A stretch of 64,000 bases of DNA. Source: Microbacterium sp. Yaish 1 (GTDB lineage: Bacteria > Actinomycetota > Actinomycetes > Actinomycetales > Microbacteriaceae). The stretch spans positions 496,001 to 560,000 of the forward strand of contig NZ_NPMR01000001.1 of NCBI RefSeq assembly GCF_002245215.1. Reading direction: 5' to 3'. Below, piece by piece: positions 46,797 to 56,524 of this stretch; positions within the stretch are counted from its first letter, which is position 1; every line of letters starts with the position of its first letter. A model generated the notes under the pieces. The model was given only the letters and a program-made list of their open reading frames with translations. It did no database searches and was not told the origin of the DNA. A program made the position numbers and the translations under genes.

Positions 46797-48713
46797 ATGG
46801 ACAGCTGGATCAGCATATTTCCGTCGATCCTCGTCGCTGCGCTCCTCCTGATCATCCCGGGCGGCATCGTGATGGCCGCCGGTTGGGGCGTACGCAACCC
46901 TTCGCGCTGGCTCCTCGCTCCGGCGGTCTCGGTCACGATCGCCGCCGTCGCCGCGACGGTCGCCCCGCTCGCCGGTCTGCGCTGGGGCCTGATCCCGCTC
47001 GCGATCATCACGGCGGTCGTCGCGGGCATCGGTCTCGTGCTGCGCCGTTTCGCGGGGAGTGACGACGCACCCTCGTCCCGCGGCACGCTGCTCGCCACGG
47101 CCGGCGCCCTGGCGGCGGCGGCCGGCGGACTCGGCATCCTGTTCGCACGCGCCTTCGGCGGTCCTGAGAACATCGCCCAGCGGTTCGACAACATCGTCCA
47201 TCTCAACGCCATCGCCCTCGCCGTCAAGAACGGCAGCGCCTCGCCGTTCCAGATAGGCGCCACCTCGGACATCGGCGGCTACCCCAACGCGTGGCACGCC
47301 ATCACGACGCTCGTCGTCGAGCTGACGGGCGTCTCGGTTCCGGCGGGGATCAACGCCGCGAACCTCGGCTTCGTCGCCATCCTGTGGCCCGCCTCGATCA
47401 TGGCCCTCGCCGGGGCGATGTTCCACCGTCGCAGAGCCGCCTACGTCGCCGCGGCGGCACTGTCGACGGGCTTCGGCGCTTTCCCCGCGCTCTTCCTCAA
47501 CTGGGGAGTGCTCTACCCCAACCTCGTCGGCTACGCCATGGCGCCCGCCGGGCTCGCCGCTGTGGTCCTCGCGCTCCGCGAACGCCGGCCCGCCGGGGTC
47601 GTCCGCGCGGTGCTCCTCGTGGCGCTCCTCGCGGGCGGCGTCTTCCTGGGACACCCGAACGCCTTCCTGGCCCTCCTCGCCTTCTCTGCCGCAACGGTGC
47701 TGAGCACGCTCCTGGCACGCGCGATCGCGGGCCGGTCGCGGCGTGAGTGGTGGACGCTCGCGGCGAGCACGGCAGGCTTCGCGGTGGTCTGCGTCGCGAC
47801 GTGGTCGGTTTTCCGGACCTCGGCCGAGCATTCGGGCTGGAAGCCCTGGCAGAACCTCGCGCAGGCGTTCGGCGAGGCCGCGCTGGCCTCACCTCGGGGA
47901 TACGCGCCGACCATCGTGATCGCCGTTCTCCTCGTGGCCGGAGCGATCGTGGCGGCGCGACGGCCGAAGTCGCTCCCTCTGCTCGCGCCGTTCGCGGTGG
48001 CCGTCCTGCTGTTCGTCGTGGCCTCGGGTCTGCGCATCGACCACCCGCTGCGCGAGTTCCTCACCAACCCCTGGTACAACGACTCGAACCGTCTCGCGGC
48101 TCTGCTGCCGATGGCCGCCATCCCTGTCGCCGTCCTCGGCGCCCTCGGAATCTACGACGCGGGACGCCGAGCCCTCGCGCGGCTCTCCGCGCCGAGCTGG
48201 GCCCGCGTCGCCGCCCTCGTCATCGCGGTGATCGCGGTGTTCTCCGTCGCCGTCGGCCCCAACGCCCGCTTCGCGATCTCGCAGGTGCGCGAGGCCTACG
48301 CCTACACCGACGACTCGATCCTCCTCACCTCCGACGAACGAGCCCTGCTCGACCGACTGCCGGAAGAGACCAGCGAGGACGCGCTCATCATCGGAAGTCC
48401 GCGCACCGGCGCGTCGCTCGCGCTCGCCCTGTCCGATCGCGAAGTGACCCAGCGGCACATCTTCGGGTCCCCCTCCCCCGAGCTGGTGTACCTCAACTCG
48501 CACCTGCGGAACATCGACACCGACCCGGCCGTCTGCTCGACGGTCGATGACCTCGGAATCGACTACGTCCTGGACTTCGGACGACAGGACGTCATGGACC
48601 AGTCGCAGGCCGTCATCTATGACGGCATCCAAGACCTCGCACCGGGTCGTCACCTCGTGCTCGTGGACTCGGAAGGTCCCGAAGCACGCCTGTTCCGCAT
48701 CGAAGGATGCTGA
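46797..48713 (+). CDS. DUF6541-type polytopic membrane protein (possible GT-C fold)
   Basis: The product has 638 residues. About 13 transmembrane helices occupy 1-500, with the segment FGGPENIAQRFDNIVHLNAIALAVKNG in the first large external loop; its acidic/His residues resemble GT-C active-site loops. A soluble extracytoplasmic C-terminal domain (about 510-638) contains LTSDERALLDRLPEETSEDALIIGSP. The family is common in actinobacterial surface-glycan loci. A lipid-phosphate-sugar-dependent glycosyltransferase is plausible but unproven. The ribosome site is GGAGTCGGGATCGA. Confidence 0.82.
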   Translation: MDSWISIFPSILVAALLLIIPGGIVMAAGWGVRNPSRWLLAPAVSVTIAAVAATVAPLAGLRWGLIPLAIITAVVAGIGLVLRRFAGSDDAPSSRGTLLATAGALAAAAGGLGILFARAFGGPENIAQRFDNIVHLNAIALAVKNGSASPFQIGATSDIGGYPNAWHAITTLVVELTGVSVPAGINAANLGFVAILWPASIMALAGAMFHRRRAAYVAAAALSTGFGAFPALFLNWGVLYPNLVGYAMAPAGLAAVVLALRERRPAGVVRAVLLVALLAGGVFLGHPNAFLALLAFSAATVLSTLLARAIAGRSRREWWTLAASTAGFAVVCVATWSVFRTSAEHSGWKPWQNLAQAFGEAALASPRGYAPTIVIAVLLVAGAIVAARRPKSLPLLAPFAVAVLLFVVASGLRIDHPLREFLTNPWYNDSNRLAALLPMAAIPVAVLGALGIYDAGRRALARLSAPSWARVAALVIAVIAVFSVAVGPNARFAISQVREAYAYTDDSILLTSDERALLDRLPEETSEDALIIGSPRTGASLALALSDREVTQRHIFGSPSPELVYLNSHLRNIDTDPAVCSTVDDLGIDYVLDFGRQDVMDQSQAVIYDGIQDLAPGRHLVLVDSEGPEARLFRIEGC

Positions 48714-49912
48714 TCGTGGCGTCGCGTCGGCGTCTCGCGGTCGCCTACGACTGCCTCTTCCCCTTCACCACCGGAGGCGGGGAGCGCCAGTACCGCGCCT
48801 TCGCGGACGAGCTGGTGAAGCTCGGGTACGACGTCGACTACCTCACGTCACGGCAGTGGGACGATGACGGCGAACTGCCGGAGGCCTTCACGGTGATTCC
48901 GGTCACCGGACGGCTCTCGCTCTATTCCGCCGACGGGGTGCGGCGCATCCCCGCCGCGCTCCGGTTCGCGGCAGGCCTGTTCGGGACGCTCGTGCGCCGA
49001 CGCCGTCGCTACGGCGCGGTGATCGTGAGCGGTCTGCCGATCTTCAACGTCTTCGCCGCGCGCCTCGCGCTTCTCGGATCGGGCACGCGTCTGGTCGTCG
49101 ACTACCTGGAGGTCTGGCCGCGCCGCCAATGGGTCGAGTACTCCGGCACCGCCACCGGCACCATTGCCTGGATGCTCCAGCGCGCCGCCATCGCGGTGAC
49201 GCCGCTCGCGACCTGCCACTCGCAGCTCAGCGCGACACGGCTGCGGAACGAGGGCCTGCGCTCGGCTCCGGTCGTCAGCCCGGGCCTCATCGACGCCACG
49301 GTCGAAGCGGGCCCGGTCACTCCGGCATCCGAGCCGCCGTACGTCCTCTACGTGGGACGTCACATCCCCGACAAGCGGGTCGAAACGCTCCCGGCCGCCG
49401 TCGCCGCGGCGCGCCGGGAGATCCCCGGCCTGCGCCTGATCGTGCTCGGGCGAGGACCGAGCGGCGATGCCGTGCGCGCAGCCGTCGCGGAGTCCGGTGG
49501 CGAGGCGTGGACCGAGTTCCCCGGATTCGTCGATGAAGAGCGGCTCGCCGAGCTGATACACGGGGCTCTCTGCGTCATCAATCCTTCGCGCCGCGAGGGC
49601 TACGGCCTCGTGGTGGTCGAGGCGAACGCGCACGGCACGCCCGTCGTTCTCGTCGCCGACCCGGGCAATGCCGCCACCGAACTGGTAGACACGGGAAGCA
49701 ACGGCGTCGTCGCCGATTCCGCTTCGGCTGACGACCTCGCAGCCGCCATCCGCGCCGTCGCCGACGGCGGCGACGCTCTTCGTCGCACCGCGCGCACCTG
49801 GTACGACTCCGCCATCGAGACCCGCACAATCCGCCGTACCGTCGAGGGAATCCTCGAAGCCCTCGAACCACCGCGGCGCATCGCCCGGAACACGAAAGAA
49901 GACACTCTGTGA
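48707..49912 (+). CDS. GT4-family glycosyltransferase
   Basis: The product has 401 residues, with ATG 48707 overlapping the previous gene by seven bases (GTG 48716 is an alternative). The GT-B fold is clear: LAVAYDCLFPFTTGGGERQY in the N-terminal half, VLYVGRHIPDKRVETL at the start of the donor half, and the E-x7-E motif in NPSRREGYGLVVVEANAHGTPVV. It probably transfers a sugar from a nucleotide donor onto the lipid-linked glycan in the cytoplasm. The GTGA junction with the next gene marks an operon. Confidence 0.92.
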   Translation: MLIVASRRRLAVAYDCLFPFTTGGGERQYRAFADELVKLGYDVDYLTSRQWDDDGELPEAFTVIPVTGRLSLYSADGVRRIPAALRFAAGLFGTLVRRRRRYGAVIVSGLPIFNVFAARLALLGSGTRLVVDYLEVWPRRQWVEYSGTATGTIAWMLQRAAIAVTPLATCHSQLSATRLRNEGLRSAPVVSPGLIDATVEAGPVTPASEPPYVLYVGRHIPDKRVETLPAAVAAARREIPGLRLIVLGRGPSGDAVRAAVAESGGEAWTEFPGFVDEERLAELIHGALCVINPSRREGYGLVVVEANAHGTPVVLVADPGNAATELVDTGSNGVVADSASADDLAAAIRAVADGGDALRRTARTWYDSAIETRTIRRTVEGILEALEPPRRIARNTKEDTL

Positions 49913-51108
49913 CTGCTGCATCCCCGTCCACCGAGGTCGAACTGACGATTCTCATGCCCTGCCTCAACGAGGCCGAGACGCTCGAGGTCTGCATCCGCAA
50001 GGCGCAGGGCTTCCTCGCCCGCACCGGCATCTCGGGTGAAGTCCTCATCTCCGACAACGGCAGCACGGACGGCTCGCAGGAGATCGCGCTCCGCCTGGGC
50101 GCGCGCGTGTCGGCGGCGAGTCGCCGCGGCTACGGCGCCGCGCTGATCAACGGCATCGACAACGCCCGCGGGCGCTACATCATCATGGGCGACGCCGATG
50201 ACAGCTACGACTTCGAGAACCTGGAGCCGTTCGTCGAGCGCCTGCGAGCGGGCGCCGACCTCGTCATGGGCAATCGCTTCGCCGGCGGCATCGCGCCCGG
50301 CGCCATGCCGCCGCTGCACAAGTACCTCGGCAACCCGGTGCTGTCGACCATCGGTCAGCTCTTCTTCCGCCCCAACGTCCGCGACTTCCACTGCGGTCTC
50401 CGCGGGTTCAACCGCGACCGGATGCGCGCGCTCGACCTGCAGACCACCGGCATGGAGTTCGCCTCCGAGATGGTGGTGAAATCCTCCCTCGCGAAGTACC
50501 GGATCGAGGAAGTGCCCACCACGCTGAAGAAGGACGGCCGGTCGCGCCCGCCGCACCTCCGCAGCTGGCACGACGGCTGGCGCCACCTGCGTTTCCTTCT
50601 CCTGTTCGCACCGCGCTGGCTCTTCGTCTACCCCGGCCTCGTGGCGTTCTTCCTCGGCGCCATCGCGGTCGCGGTGCTCGCTTTCGGCGGGGTGGAGATC
50701 GGCGGGATCGGCTTCGACGTCACCACGATGGTCTACGCGAGCGCGCTGTGCGTCACGGGCTTCCAAGCCCTGCTGTTCTTCTGGTTGACGAAGCTGTACG
50801 CGACTCAGGAGGGCTTCCTCCCGACCAGCGAACGGTACCGGCGCATCGTCGCGAAATGGTCGGCCGAGCGCGGCCTGCTCGCGGGCGTCGCTCTGTTCCT
50901 GCTCGGGATCGTGATCGGGATCGTGCAGGTCAGCGTGTGGGGCAGTGCCGACTTCGGCCAGCAGGATGCCGCGCAGGCCGTCCGGATCGCCGTGCCCAGC
51001 GCTCTCACCATCATCCTCGGGTTCCAGACCATCATGATGAGCTTCTTCTCGGGCGTCCTGACGACGCCGAGGCGCGAGCAGCGTCCCGAAGCCGTCATCG
51101 AGAGCTGA
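49909..51108 (+). CDS. GT2 glycosyltransferase, polyprenyl-phosphate sugar synthase type
   Basis: The product has 399 residues from GTG 49909. The GT-A domain (10-235) has ILMPCLNEAETLEVCI, LISDNGSTDGS, the metal site IMGDADDSYDFE and FHCGLRGFNRDRM, as in dolichol-phosphate-mannose synthase relatives. Four C-terminal transmembrane helices (about 240-390) anchor it. It would make a polyprenyl-phosphate-linked sugar, possibly the donor for GT-C-type neighbours such as the DUF6541 protein. It is coupled by GTGA upstream and TGATG downstream. Confidence 0.92.
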   Translation: MTAASPSTEVELTILMPCLNEAETLEVCIRKAQGFLARTGISGEVLISDNGSTDGSQEIALRLGARVSAASRRGYGAALINGIDNARGRYIIMGDADDSYDFENLEPFVERLRAGADLVMGNRFAGGIAPGAMPPLHKYLGNPVLSTIGQLFFRPNVRDFHCGLRGFNRDRMRALDLQTTGMEFASEMVVKSSLAKYRIEEVPTTLKKDGRSRPPHLRSWHDGWRHLRFLLLFAPRWLFVYPGLVAFFLGAIAVAVLAFGGVEIGGIGFDVTTMVYASALCVTGFQALLFFWLTKLYATQEGFLPTSERYRRIVAKWSAERGLLAGVALFLLGIVIGIVQVSVWGSADFGQQDAAQAVRIAVPSALTIILGFQTIMMSFFSGVLTTPRREQRPEAVIES

Positions 51109-52235
51109 TGCCGTCGCGAAAGGTGCTCGTCGACCTGCTCGGGTTCACCGGGTCGCGCGGCGGCACCGAGACCTACGTGCGCGAGCTGACGCCTCGACTG
51201 GCGGAGCGTCTGCCCGACGTGCGGTTCGCGGCGCTGACCGGCCGGGTCGGAGACGACGAGGTCCGCGGGTTCTTTCCCGGGCACGTGCAGTCTCTCGACT
51301 GGGTCGGCTCCGACCCCGGCACCTGGGCACTGGGGGCCGTGGCGGCGACCGAGGTCGTCGCCCGGCGCGGACGCGCCGACCTCGTCTGGGCCCCGGCCAA
51401 CTTCGGTCCGATCTTCCGCGGCGTGCCGCGCGTGGTGACGGTGCACGACGCCATCTACGACGAGGTGCCGGGAAACCTCGCGCAACGCGCGCAACGGACC
51501 GTCACCTCGACGCTCATGCGCCGATCGGCGCAGACAGCCGATCGCGTGCTGACGGTGTCCCATGCTGCCGCCGCGAGCATCGCGCGCCACTTGAGCGTCC
51601 CCGCCGAGCGCATCTCGGTCGTCCACAACGGCAGCGCCGACCCCCGCCCCGTCGACGATCCGTGGACTGCTCTGGATGCCCTCCGGCTCCCGCCCGATCG
51701 GCCGATCGCCCTGAGCGTCGGAAACCGGATGCCGCACAAGAACTTCGTCGGCCTGCTGGAAGCCCTCGCGACGCTTCCGGCGACGGCGCGCCCGCTGACG
51801 GTGATCGCGGGAAGCCGACTCCCCGACCCGCTCGCCGACGATGTCTCCCGGCTCGGGCTCGACTCCGACGTCCTCCTTCCGGGGTGGGTGAGCGACGACC
51901 AGCTCGAAGCGCTGTTCCAGGTCGCCGGGCTCTACGTCTGCCCCTCGCTCGTCGAGGGGTTCGGGCTGCCGGTCGTCGATGCGCTGCGGCGGGATGTCCC
52001 CGTTCTCGCCAACGACGTGACGGTGCTGCGCGAGGTCGGTGGTGATGTCACCCGCTACGCCGACGCCACGAATCCCGCCGCGTTCGGGCTCGCGATCACG
52101 AAGGCCCTGAACGAGCCGGCGGACGCCGCCGCACGCGCGGCCGCACAAGCGTGGGCCTCACGATTCACCTGGGACGATGCGGCAGATGCCACCGCCGCCG
52201 TCCTCGAGGCGACCCTGGTGGAGACCTCACGGTGA
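51108..52235 (+). CDS. GT4-family glycosyltransferase
   Basis: The product has 375 residues. The ATG at 51108 shares a base with the preceding stop; longer extensions run inside that gene and are rejected. GT-B motifs are FTGSRGGTETYVREL, TVHDAIYDEVPG, ALSVGNRMPHKNFVGLLEAL and the donor-site CPSLVEGFGLPVVDAL. It resembles mannosyl- or rhamnosyltransferases of the GT4 family; sugar specificity cannot be read. Its stop overlaps the flippase start. Confidence 0.92.
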   Translation: MPSRKVLVDLLGFTGSRGGTETYVRELTPRLAERLPDVRFAALTGRVGDDEVRGFFPGHVQSLDWVGSDPGTWALGAVAATEVVARRGRADLVWAPANFGPIFRGVPRVVTVHDAIYDEVPGNLAQRAQRTVTSTLMRRSAQTADRVLTVSHAAAASIARHLSVPAERISVVHNGSADPRPVDDPWTALDALRLPPDRPIALSVGNRMPHKNFVGLLEALATLPATARPLTVIAGSRLPDPLADDVSRLGLDSDVLLPGWVSDDQLEALFQVAGLYVCPSLVEGFGLPVVDALRRDVPVLANDVTVLREVGGDVTRYADATNPAAFGLAITKALNEPADAAARAAAQAWASRFTWDDAADATAAVLEATLVETSR

Positions 52236-53476
52236 GCGCTGCGCCCTCGATGAAGCGTCGCCTGCTCGGCTTCCTCCTCGTACCGGCGATCGCGGCGCTC
52301 TCCCCGATCATCGCTCTGCCGGCGGTCACCACGATCGCGGGGCCCGGCGGGTGGGCGAGCGCGATCGCCGGAGAGTCGATCGGGACGTTCGCCGCCATCG
52401 CGATCGGCTGGGGGTGGGCCACCATCGGCCCCGCGTTGATCTCGGTCGCGGCGGGCGACGACGAGCGCGCCAAGCTCTATCGCGAGTCGATCGCGGTGCG
52501 CCTGTCGATCTCGATCCTGGCGCTGCCCGCGCTGGCGGTCATCTGCTGGCTGATCGCGACGCCGGGCTCCGAATGGCTGACCATCCTGATGGGGATGCAG
52601 GGTGCCCTCATCGCCCTGTCCTTCACCTGGTTCTGCGCCGGAGTCGGAGACCCCCGCACGATCGTCATCTACGACGCGGCGCCGCGCCTGCTCGCGAACC
52701 TCGCGGCGGCCGGGCTCGTGCTCTCGACGGGCGTCGTGGTGCTCTATCCCCTCGCCGGCATCCTCGTCACGCTGATCGGCACCTCGATCTTCACGGTGCG
52801 CCTGCTCCGTCGGCATCCCGGTCCCTGGCCGCGGCCCCGCGACCTGCCCCGCCTTCTGCGCTCCAACCTGTCCGTCGCTCTCAACGACGCCGGCCTGAGC
52901 GGCTACTCGAGCGTCCCCGCCCCGGTCGTCAACGTCACGGCGGCACCTGTCGCCGCGGCCGGTTACGCGACGGGCGACAAGATGCTGAAGCTGGGTCAAT
53001 TCATCCCCATGACGCTCGCCAACGCGCTTCAGGCGTGGATCGGCGAGGCGCACGGAAGCCATCGCGGACGCCGCATGACGATCGCGATCGGTCTGGCGAC
53101 CGCGACGGGTGTCGCGGGATGGGCGGGCCTCGCCCTGGTCGGCCCCTGGCTGACGAGCGTCTACCTGCCCAACGCGCCCGCGCCGTTCGAGATCCTCGTG
53201 GTGCTGGGAGCGGTGTTCTTCTTCTTCTCGGTCCGAACAGCCGTCGCACGGCTGGTGCTCTTCCCCGCAGGCCAAGCCGGCGCCGTCATGCGCGCGACGC
53301 TGATCGCGACCGCCGTCGGCATCCCCCTGATGATCGGACTCGGGATCGCCTGGGGACCTGTCGGTGCCGCGCTCGGTTACGCCGCCACCGAGGGCGCAGC
53401 CGCGGCCCTCCTGACCCGCAGGTGCCTGCACGTTCTCCGCGACCTGCGCCGCACCCCCGTCGAGCCGGCGCCGTGA
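52232..53476 (+). CDS. Wzx-like polysaccharide flippase (MOP superfamily)
   Basis: The product has 414 residues from GTG 52232 (GTGA overlap). Twelve predicted transmembrane helices, the early LLGFLLVPAIAALSPIIALP helix and the SGYSSVPAPVVNVTAAPVAAAGYATGDKML region are characteristic of Wzx/RfbX transporters. It would turn an undecaprenyl-linked repeat unit to the outer face, where a Wzy/ligase-type enzyme acts. Its presence beside two ABC exporters means the locus has three candidate export routes. Confidence 0.87.
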   Translation: MSAAPSMKRRLLGFLLVPAIAALSPIIALPAVTTIAGPGGWASAIAGESIGTFAAIAIGWGWATIGPALISVAAGDDERAKLYRESIAVRLSISILALPALAVICWLIATPGSEWLTILMGMQGALIALSFTWFCAGVGDPRTIVIYDAAPRLLANLAAAGLVLSTGVVVLYPLAGILVTLIGTSIFTVRLLRRHPGPWPRPRDLPRLLRSNLSVALNDAGLSGYSSVPAPVVNVTAAPVAAAGYATGDKMLKLGQFIPMTLANALQAWIGEAHGSHRGRRMTIAIGLATATGVAGWAGLALVGPWLTSVYLPNAPAPFEILVVLGAVFFFFSVRTAVARLVLFPAGQAGAVMRATLIATAVGIPLMIGLGIAWGPVGAALGYAATEGAAAALLTRRCLHVLRDLRRTPVEPAP

Positions 53477-53513
53477 GCGCGACTCACGCGACTTCACGCG
53501 AAAGGACCGCACG

Positions 53514-54578
53514 ATGACCATCGCCGTCAACGGCCGCTTCCTCATCGATTCCTTCGGCGGCGTCCGCCGATTCGCCACGGAACTCACCGAGCACCTCGCA
53601 CACTCGCGCGACGACGTCGTGCTCCTGGTTCCTGCGTCGGCCGACACATCGGGAATCGACGGCGTGCGCATCGAGACCGTCGGCCGATCGGCGGGACCGG
53701 TCTGGGAACAGCTCGAACTCCCCCGCTGGCTCCGCCGGCACGGCTCCCCCGTCCTGCTGAACCTCGCGAACATCGCGCCCATGTCGTACCGGAACCAGTT
53801 CACTGTGCTTCACGACATCGCCCCGACGATCCGCCCCCAGGACTTCACCGTCCTCTTCCGCGTGCAGTGGCACCTCGCCGTGCGATTCGGGATGCTGCGC
53901 CGGGGCCAGCGGCTGGTGACGGTGAGCCATGCGTCGCAGCGTGAGATCGCCGAACGGTTCCGGGTGTCGGCCGACTCGATCGACGTGGTCTACGAGGGCG
54001 CCGACAGCCTCGGCTCACCGGAGGCGGGGCGCCCGGCCGCCGACGACTCCGAGATCCGCTTCGTCGCATTCGGACGGCATGGTGCGGCCAAGAACACCCG
54101 GGCCGTCATCGACGCGCTGGGCCATGTCGACGACGATGCACCGATCGTCGTCGAGTTCGTCGGCAGGCTCGATCCCGACCTCGAGCCCTACGCCGCGGAG
54201 AAGGGCATCCCGCCGCAACGCATCCGGTGGCGCGGCCCGGTCTCCGACTCCGAGCTCGCCGGCGTCTTCGCCGACGCGGACGGGTTCGTGTGGCCGTCCT
54301 TCCACGAGGGGTTCGGGTTGCCGCCGCTCGAGGCGCAGAGCTATGGAGCGCCCGTCCTCGCCTCCGACATCCCCATCAACCGCGAGATCCTGCAGGACTC
54401 GGCGCTCTACTTCCCCGCCGCCGAGCCTGCGGCGCTCGGGGGTCTCATGATGGAGCTCGTCCGCGATCCCGCTCGCCGGGCCGACCTGCGCGAGCGCAGC
54501 CGGCGCAACGCGGAACGATTCACCTGGGCGGCCACGACGACCGCGTGGAACGCGCTGCTGGACGAGAACCGTCGCTGA
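53514..54578 (+). CDS. GT4-family glycosyltransferase
   Basis: The product has 354 residues with AAAGGA before the ATG. The GT-B fold is compact: NGRFLIDSFGGVRRFATEL opens the acceptor half, TVLHDIAPTIRPQDF is the usual His-Asp loop, IRFVAFGRHGAAKNT starts the donor half, and WPSFHEGFGLPPLEAQSYGAPV contains E-x7-E. It follows the flippase by 37 bases. The best guess is assembly of the heteropolysaccharide repeat unit. Confidence 0.92.
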   Translation: MTIAVNGRFLIDSFGGVRRFATELTEHLAHSRDDVVLLVPASADTSGIDGVRIETVGRSAGPVWEQLELPRWLRRHGSPVLLNLANIAPMSYRNQFTVLHDIAPTIRPQDFTVLFRVQWHLAVRFGMLRRGQRLVTVSHASQREIAERFRVSADSIDVVYEGADSLGSPEAGRPAADDSEIRFVAFGRHGAAKNTRAVIDALGHVDDDAPIVVEFVGRLDPDLEPYAAEKGIPPQRIRWRGPVSDSELAGVFADADGFVWPSFHEGFGLPPLEAQSYGAPVLASDIPINREILQDSALYFPAAEPAALGGLMMELVRDPARRADLRERSRRNAERFTWAATTTAWNALLDENRR

Positions 54579-54627
54579 GTCGAGCGGGATTGCGCGTCGA
54601 CCCCGTCGACAGGGGACAATCGGAAGC

Positions 54628-55509
54628 GTGAACCTCGGCTTCGTCGTGACGACCCTGGGCCGCCTCGGCCCGCTCCGCACCCTGCTCGACTCGCTCGAGC
54701 CGCAACTGCGCGACGGTGATGCGGTCGCCATCGTCGCTCAGGGGGAACAGGACGAGGTCGCGACCCTCGTCGCCGAATACGCGGGCCGCGGGATGGCCGT
54801 GACCGCCGCCACCTCCGCCCGTGGCGCCTCGCTGGGCCGGAACACCGGCGTCGCGGCACTGCCCGCGGGCGAACGAGTCGTCACGTTCCCGAACGACAAC
54901 ACGGTCTACCCGGCAGGCACGGTCGACGCCCTGCACGCGGCCGTCGACGCGGACGACTTCATCGCCGGCGGCTTCACATCGTGGGACGAACGGGGACCGA
55001 AGACCACTCTGCCCGCACCCGGCACGCCCCTGGACCGCTTCAACGTCTGGGCCGTGATCGAGATGGGCATCCTCATGCGCCGATCACTCTTCGACGCCAT
55101 CGGCGGCTTCGACGAGCGCCTCGGCCCGGGCGCCGCCACCCCGTGGCAGGTCGCCGAAGGCACCGACCTCCTGCTGCGAGCGCTCGCACGCGAGCCGCGC
55201 CTGGCGCACGACTTCCGCTGGCTCCCCGCGGACGTCCATGTGGACGGCATCTCGACCGGGTTCGGGCTCACCACCGCCGAGCGGCGCCGCAAGCTGCGTG
55301 CATACGGTCGTGGTACCGCCCGGGTTCTCGGAGTCCACCGCTATCCGCAGTGGTGGCGGTTCGCCTTCACGGGTGCCGGGCTGCTCTACGGGGTCCGCAA
55401 CCCCGCGCCGATCACGATCGGCGACGGCTGGCCCATGTTCGTCGGACGCCTCGAGGGCCAGCTCGGCCGCACCTTCGGACAGGCGCGGATGGTCTCGACC
55501 ACGCGCTGA
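54628..55509 (+). CDS. GT2-like glycosyltransferase with altered DxD motif
   Basis: The product has 293 residues from GTG 54628. It has a GT-A fold (LGFVVTTLGRLGPLRTLLDSL, then ASLGRNTGVAAL). The metal-binding stretch is FPNDNTVYP, so the Asp-x-Asp pattern reads Asn-Asp-Asn. EMGILMRRSLFDAIGGFDERLGPGA and EGTDLLLRALA are normal acceptor-side motifs. It may use a different metal mode or have an unusual donor. It sits directly before the UDP-xylose synthase gene, which might hint at a xylose donor; that is speculation. Confidence 0.85.
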   Translation: MNLGFVVTTLGRLGPLRTLLDSLEPQLRDGDAVAIVAQGEQDEVATLVAEYAGRGMAVTAATSARGASLGRNTGVAALPAGERVVTFPNDNTVYPAGTVDALHAAVDADDFIAGGFTSWDERGPKTTLPAPGTPLDRFNVWAVIEMGILMRRSLFDAIGGFDERLGPGAATPWQVAEGTDLLLRALAREPRLAHDFRWLPADVHVDGISTGFGLTTAERRRKLRAYGRGTARVLGVHRYPQWWRFAFTGAGLLYGVRNPAPITIGDGWPMFVGRLEGQLGRTFGQARMVSTTR

Positions 55510-55529
55510 GCGGCAGGATGCCGCGCTGA

Positions 55530-55535
55530 TAGGCT
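55530..55535 (+). promoter_or_regulatory. -10 box (TAGGCT) of a possible leaderless promoter for the UDP-xylose synthase gene
   Basis: TAGGCT ends six bases before GTG 55542; no separate ribosome site stands at the usual distance apart from GGAA touching the start. Confidence 0.4.
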
Positions 55536-55541
55536 TCGGAA

Positions 55542-56483
55542 GTGTCATCGAGAGTTCTGATCACCGGCGGAGCCGGGTTCATCGGGTCCCACCTGTCCGA
55601 GCGTCTTCTCGCCGAGGGCGATGAGGTCATCTGCGTCGACAACTTCTTCACCGGATCCCGCCGCAACGTCGAGCACCTCTTCGACAACCCGCGATTCGAG
55701 GTCATCCGCCACGACGTGACCTTCCCGCTGTATCTCGAGGTCGACAAGATCTACAACCTCGCGTGCCCCGCGTCGCCGGTGCACTACCAGCACGACCCGG
55801 TGCAGACCACGAAGACGAGCGTCATGGGCGCCATCAACATGCTCGGTCTCGCCAAGCGCCTGCGTGTGCCGATCCTCCAGGCGTCGACTTCGGAGGTTTA
55901 CGGCGATCCCGCGATCCACCCGCAGACCGAGGACTACTGGGGCAACGTCAACCCCATCGGGCCACGTTCCTGCTACGACGAGGGCAAGCGCGCCGCCGAG
56001 ACGCTGTTCTTCGACTACCGGCGCCAGCACGACCTGTCGATCAAGGTCATCCGCATCTTCAACACGTACGGGCCTCGGATGCACCCGAACGACGGGCGCG
56101 TCGTGTCGAACTTCATCGTCCAGGCGCTTCGCGGCGAGCCGATCACGATCTACGGCGACGGATCCCAGACTCGTTCGTTCTGCTACGTCGACGACCTCGT
56201 CGACGGCATGGTTCGCCTGATGAACACCGACCACGGGGTCACCGGGCCCATCAACGTCGGCAACCCGGGCGAGTTCACGATGCTCGAGCTCGCGAACGAG
56301 GTCCTGCGCATCACGGGCAGCACCTCCGAGATCGAGCACCGCCCGCTGCCTCAGGACGACCCGAAGCAGCGGCAGCCCAACATCGACATCGCCCAGCGCG
56401 AGCTCGGTTGGAAGCCGTCGGTCGCGCTCACCGCCGGCCTCGAGCGCACGATCGATTACTTCCGCGGCGTGCTCGCCGCCTGA
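55542..56483 (+). CDS. uxs: UDP-glucuronate decarboxylase (UDP-xylose synthase)
   Basis: The product has 313 residues. NAD site [45 protein letters not shown], and the catalytic Tyr and Lys in [11 protein letters not shown] are all diagnostic for UXS. The segment [21 protein letters not shown] is also typical. The enzyme makes UDP-xylose from UDP-glucuronate, implying pentose in the polysaccharide or further use as UDP-arabinose-type donor. No UDP-glucose dehydrogenase is in the window. Confidence 0.95.
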   Translation: MSSRVLITGGAGFIGSHLSERLLAEGDEVICVDNFFTGSRRNVEHLFDNPRFEVIRHDVTFPLYLEVDKIYNLACPASPVHYQHDPVQTTKTSVMGAINMLGLAKRLRVPILQASTSEVYGDPAIHPQTEDYWGNVNPIGPRSCYDEGKRAAETLFFDYRRQHDLSIKVIRIFNTYGPRMHPNDGRVVSNFIVQALRGEPITIYGDGSQTRSFCYVDDLVDGMVRLMNTDHGVTGPINVGNPGEFTMLELANEVLRITGSTSEIEHRPLPQDDPKQRQPNIDIAQRELGWKPSVALTAGLERTIDYFRGVLAA

Positions 56484-56524
56484 GGGCCGCGCATCGCGCA
56501 GCGCTGATGTGACACGATGAAGGC

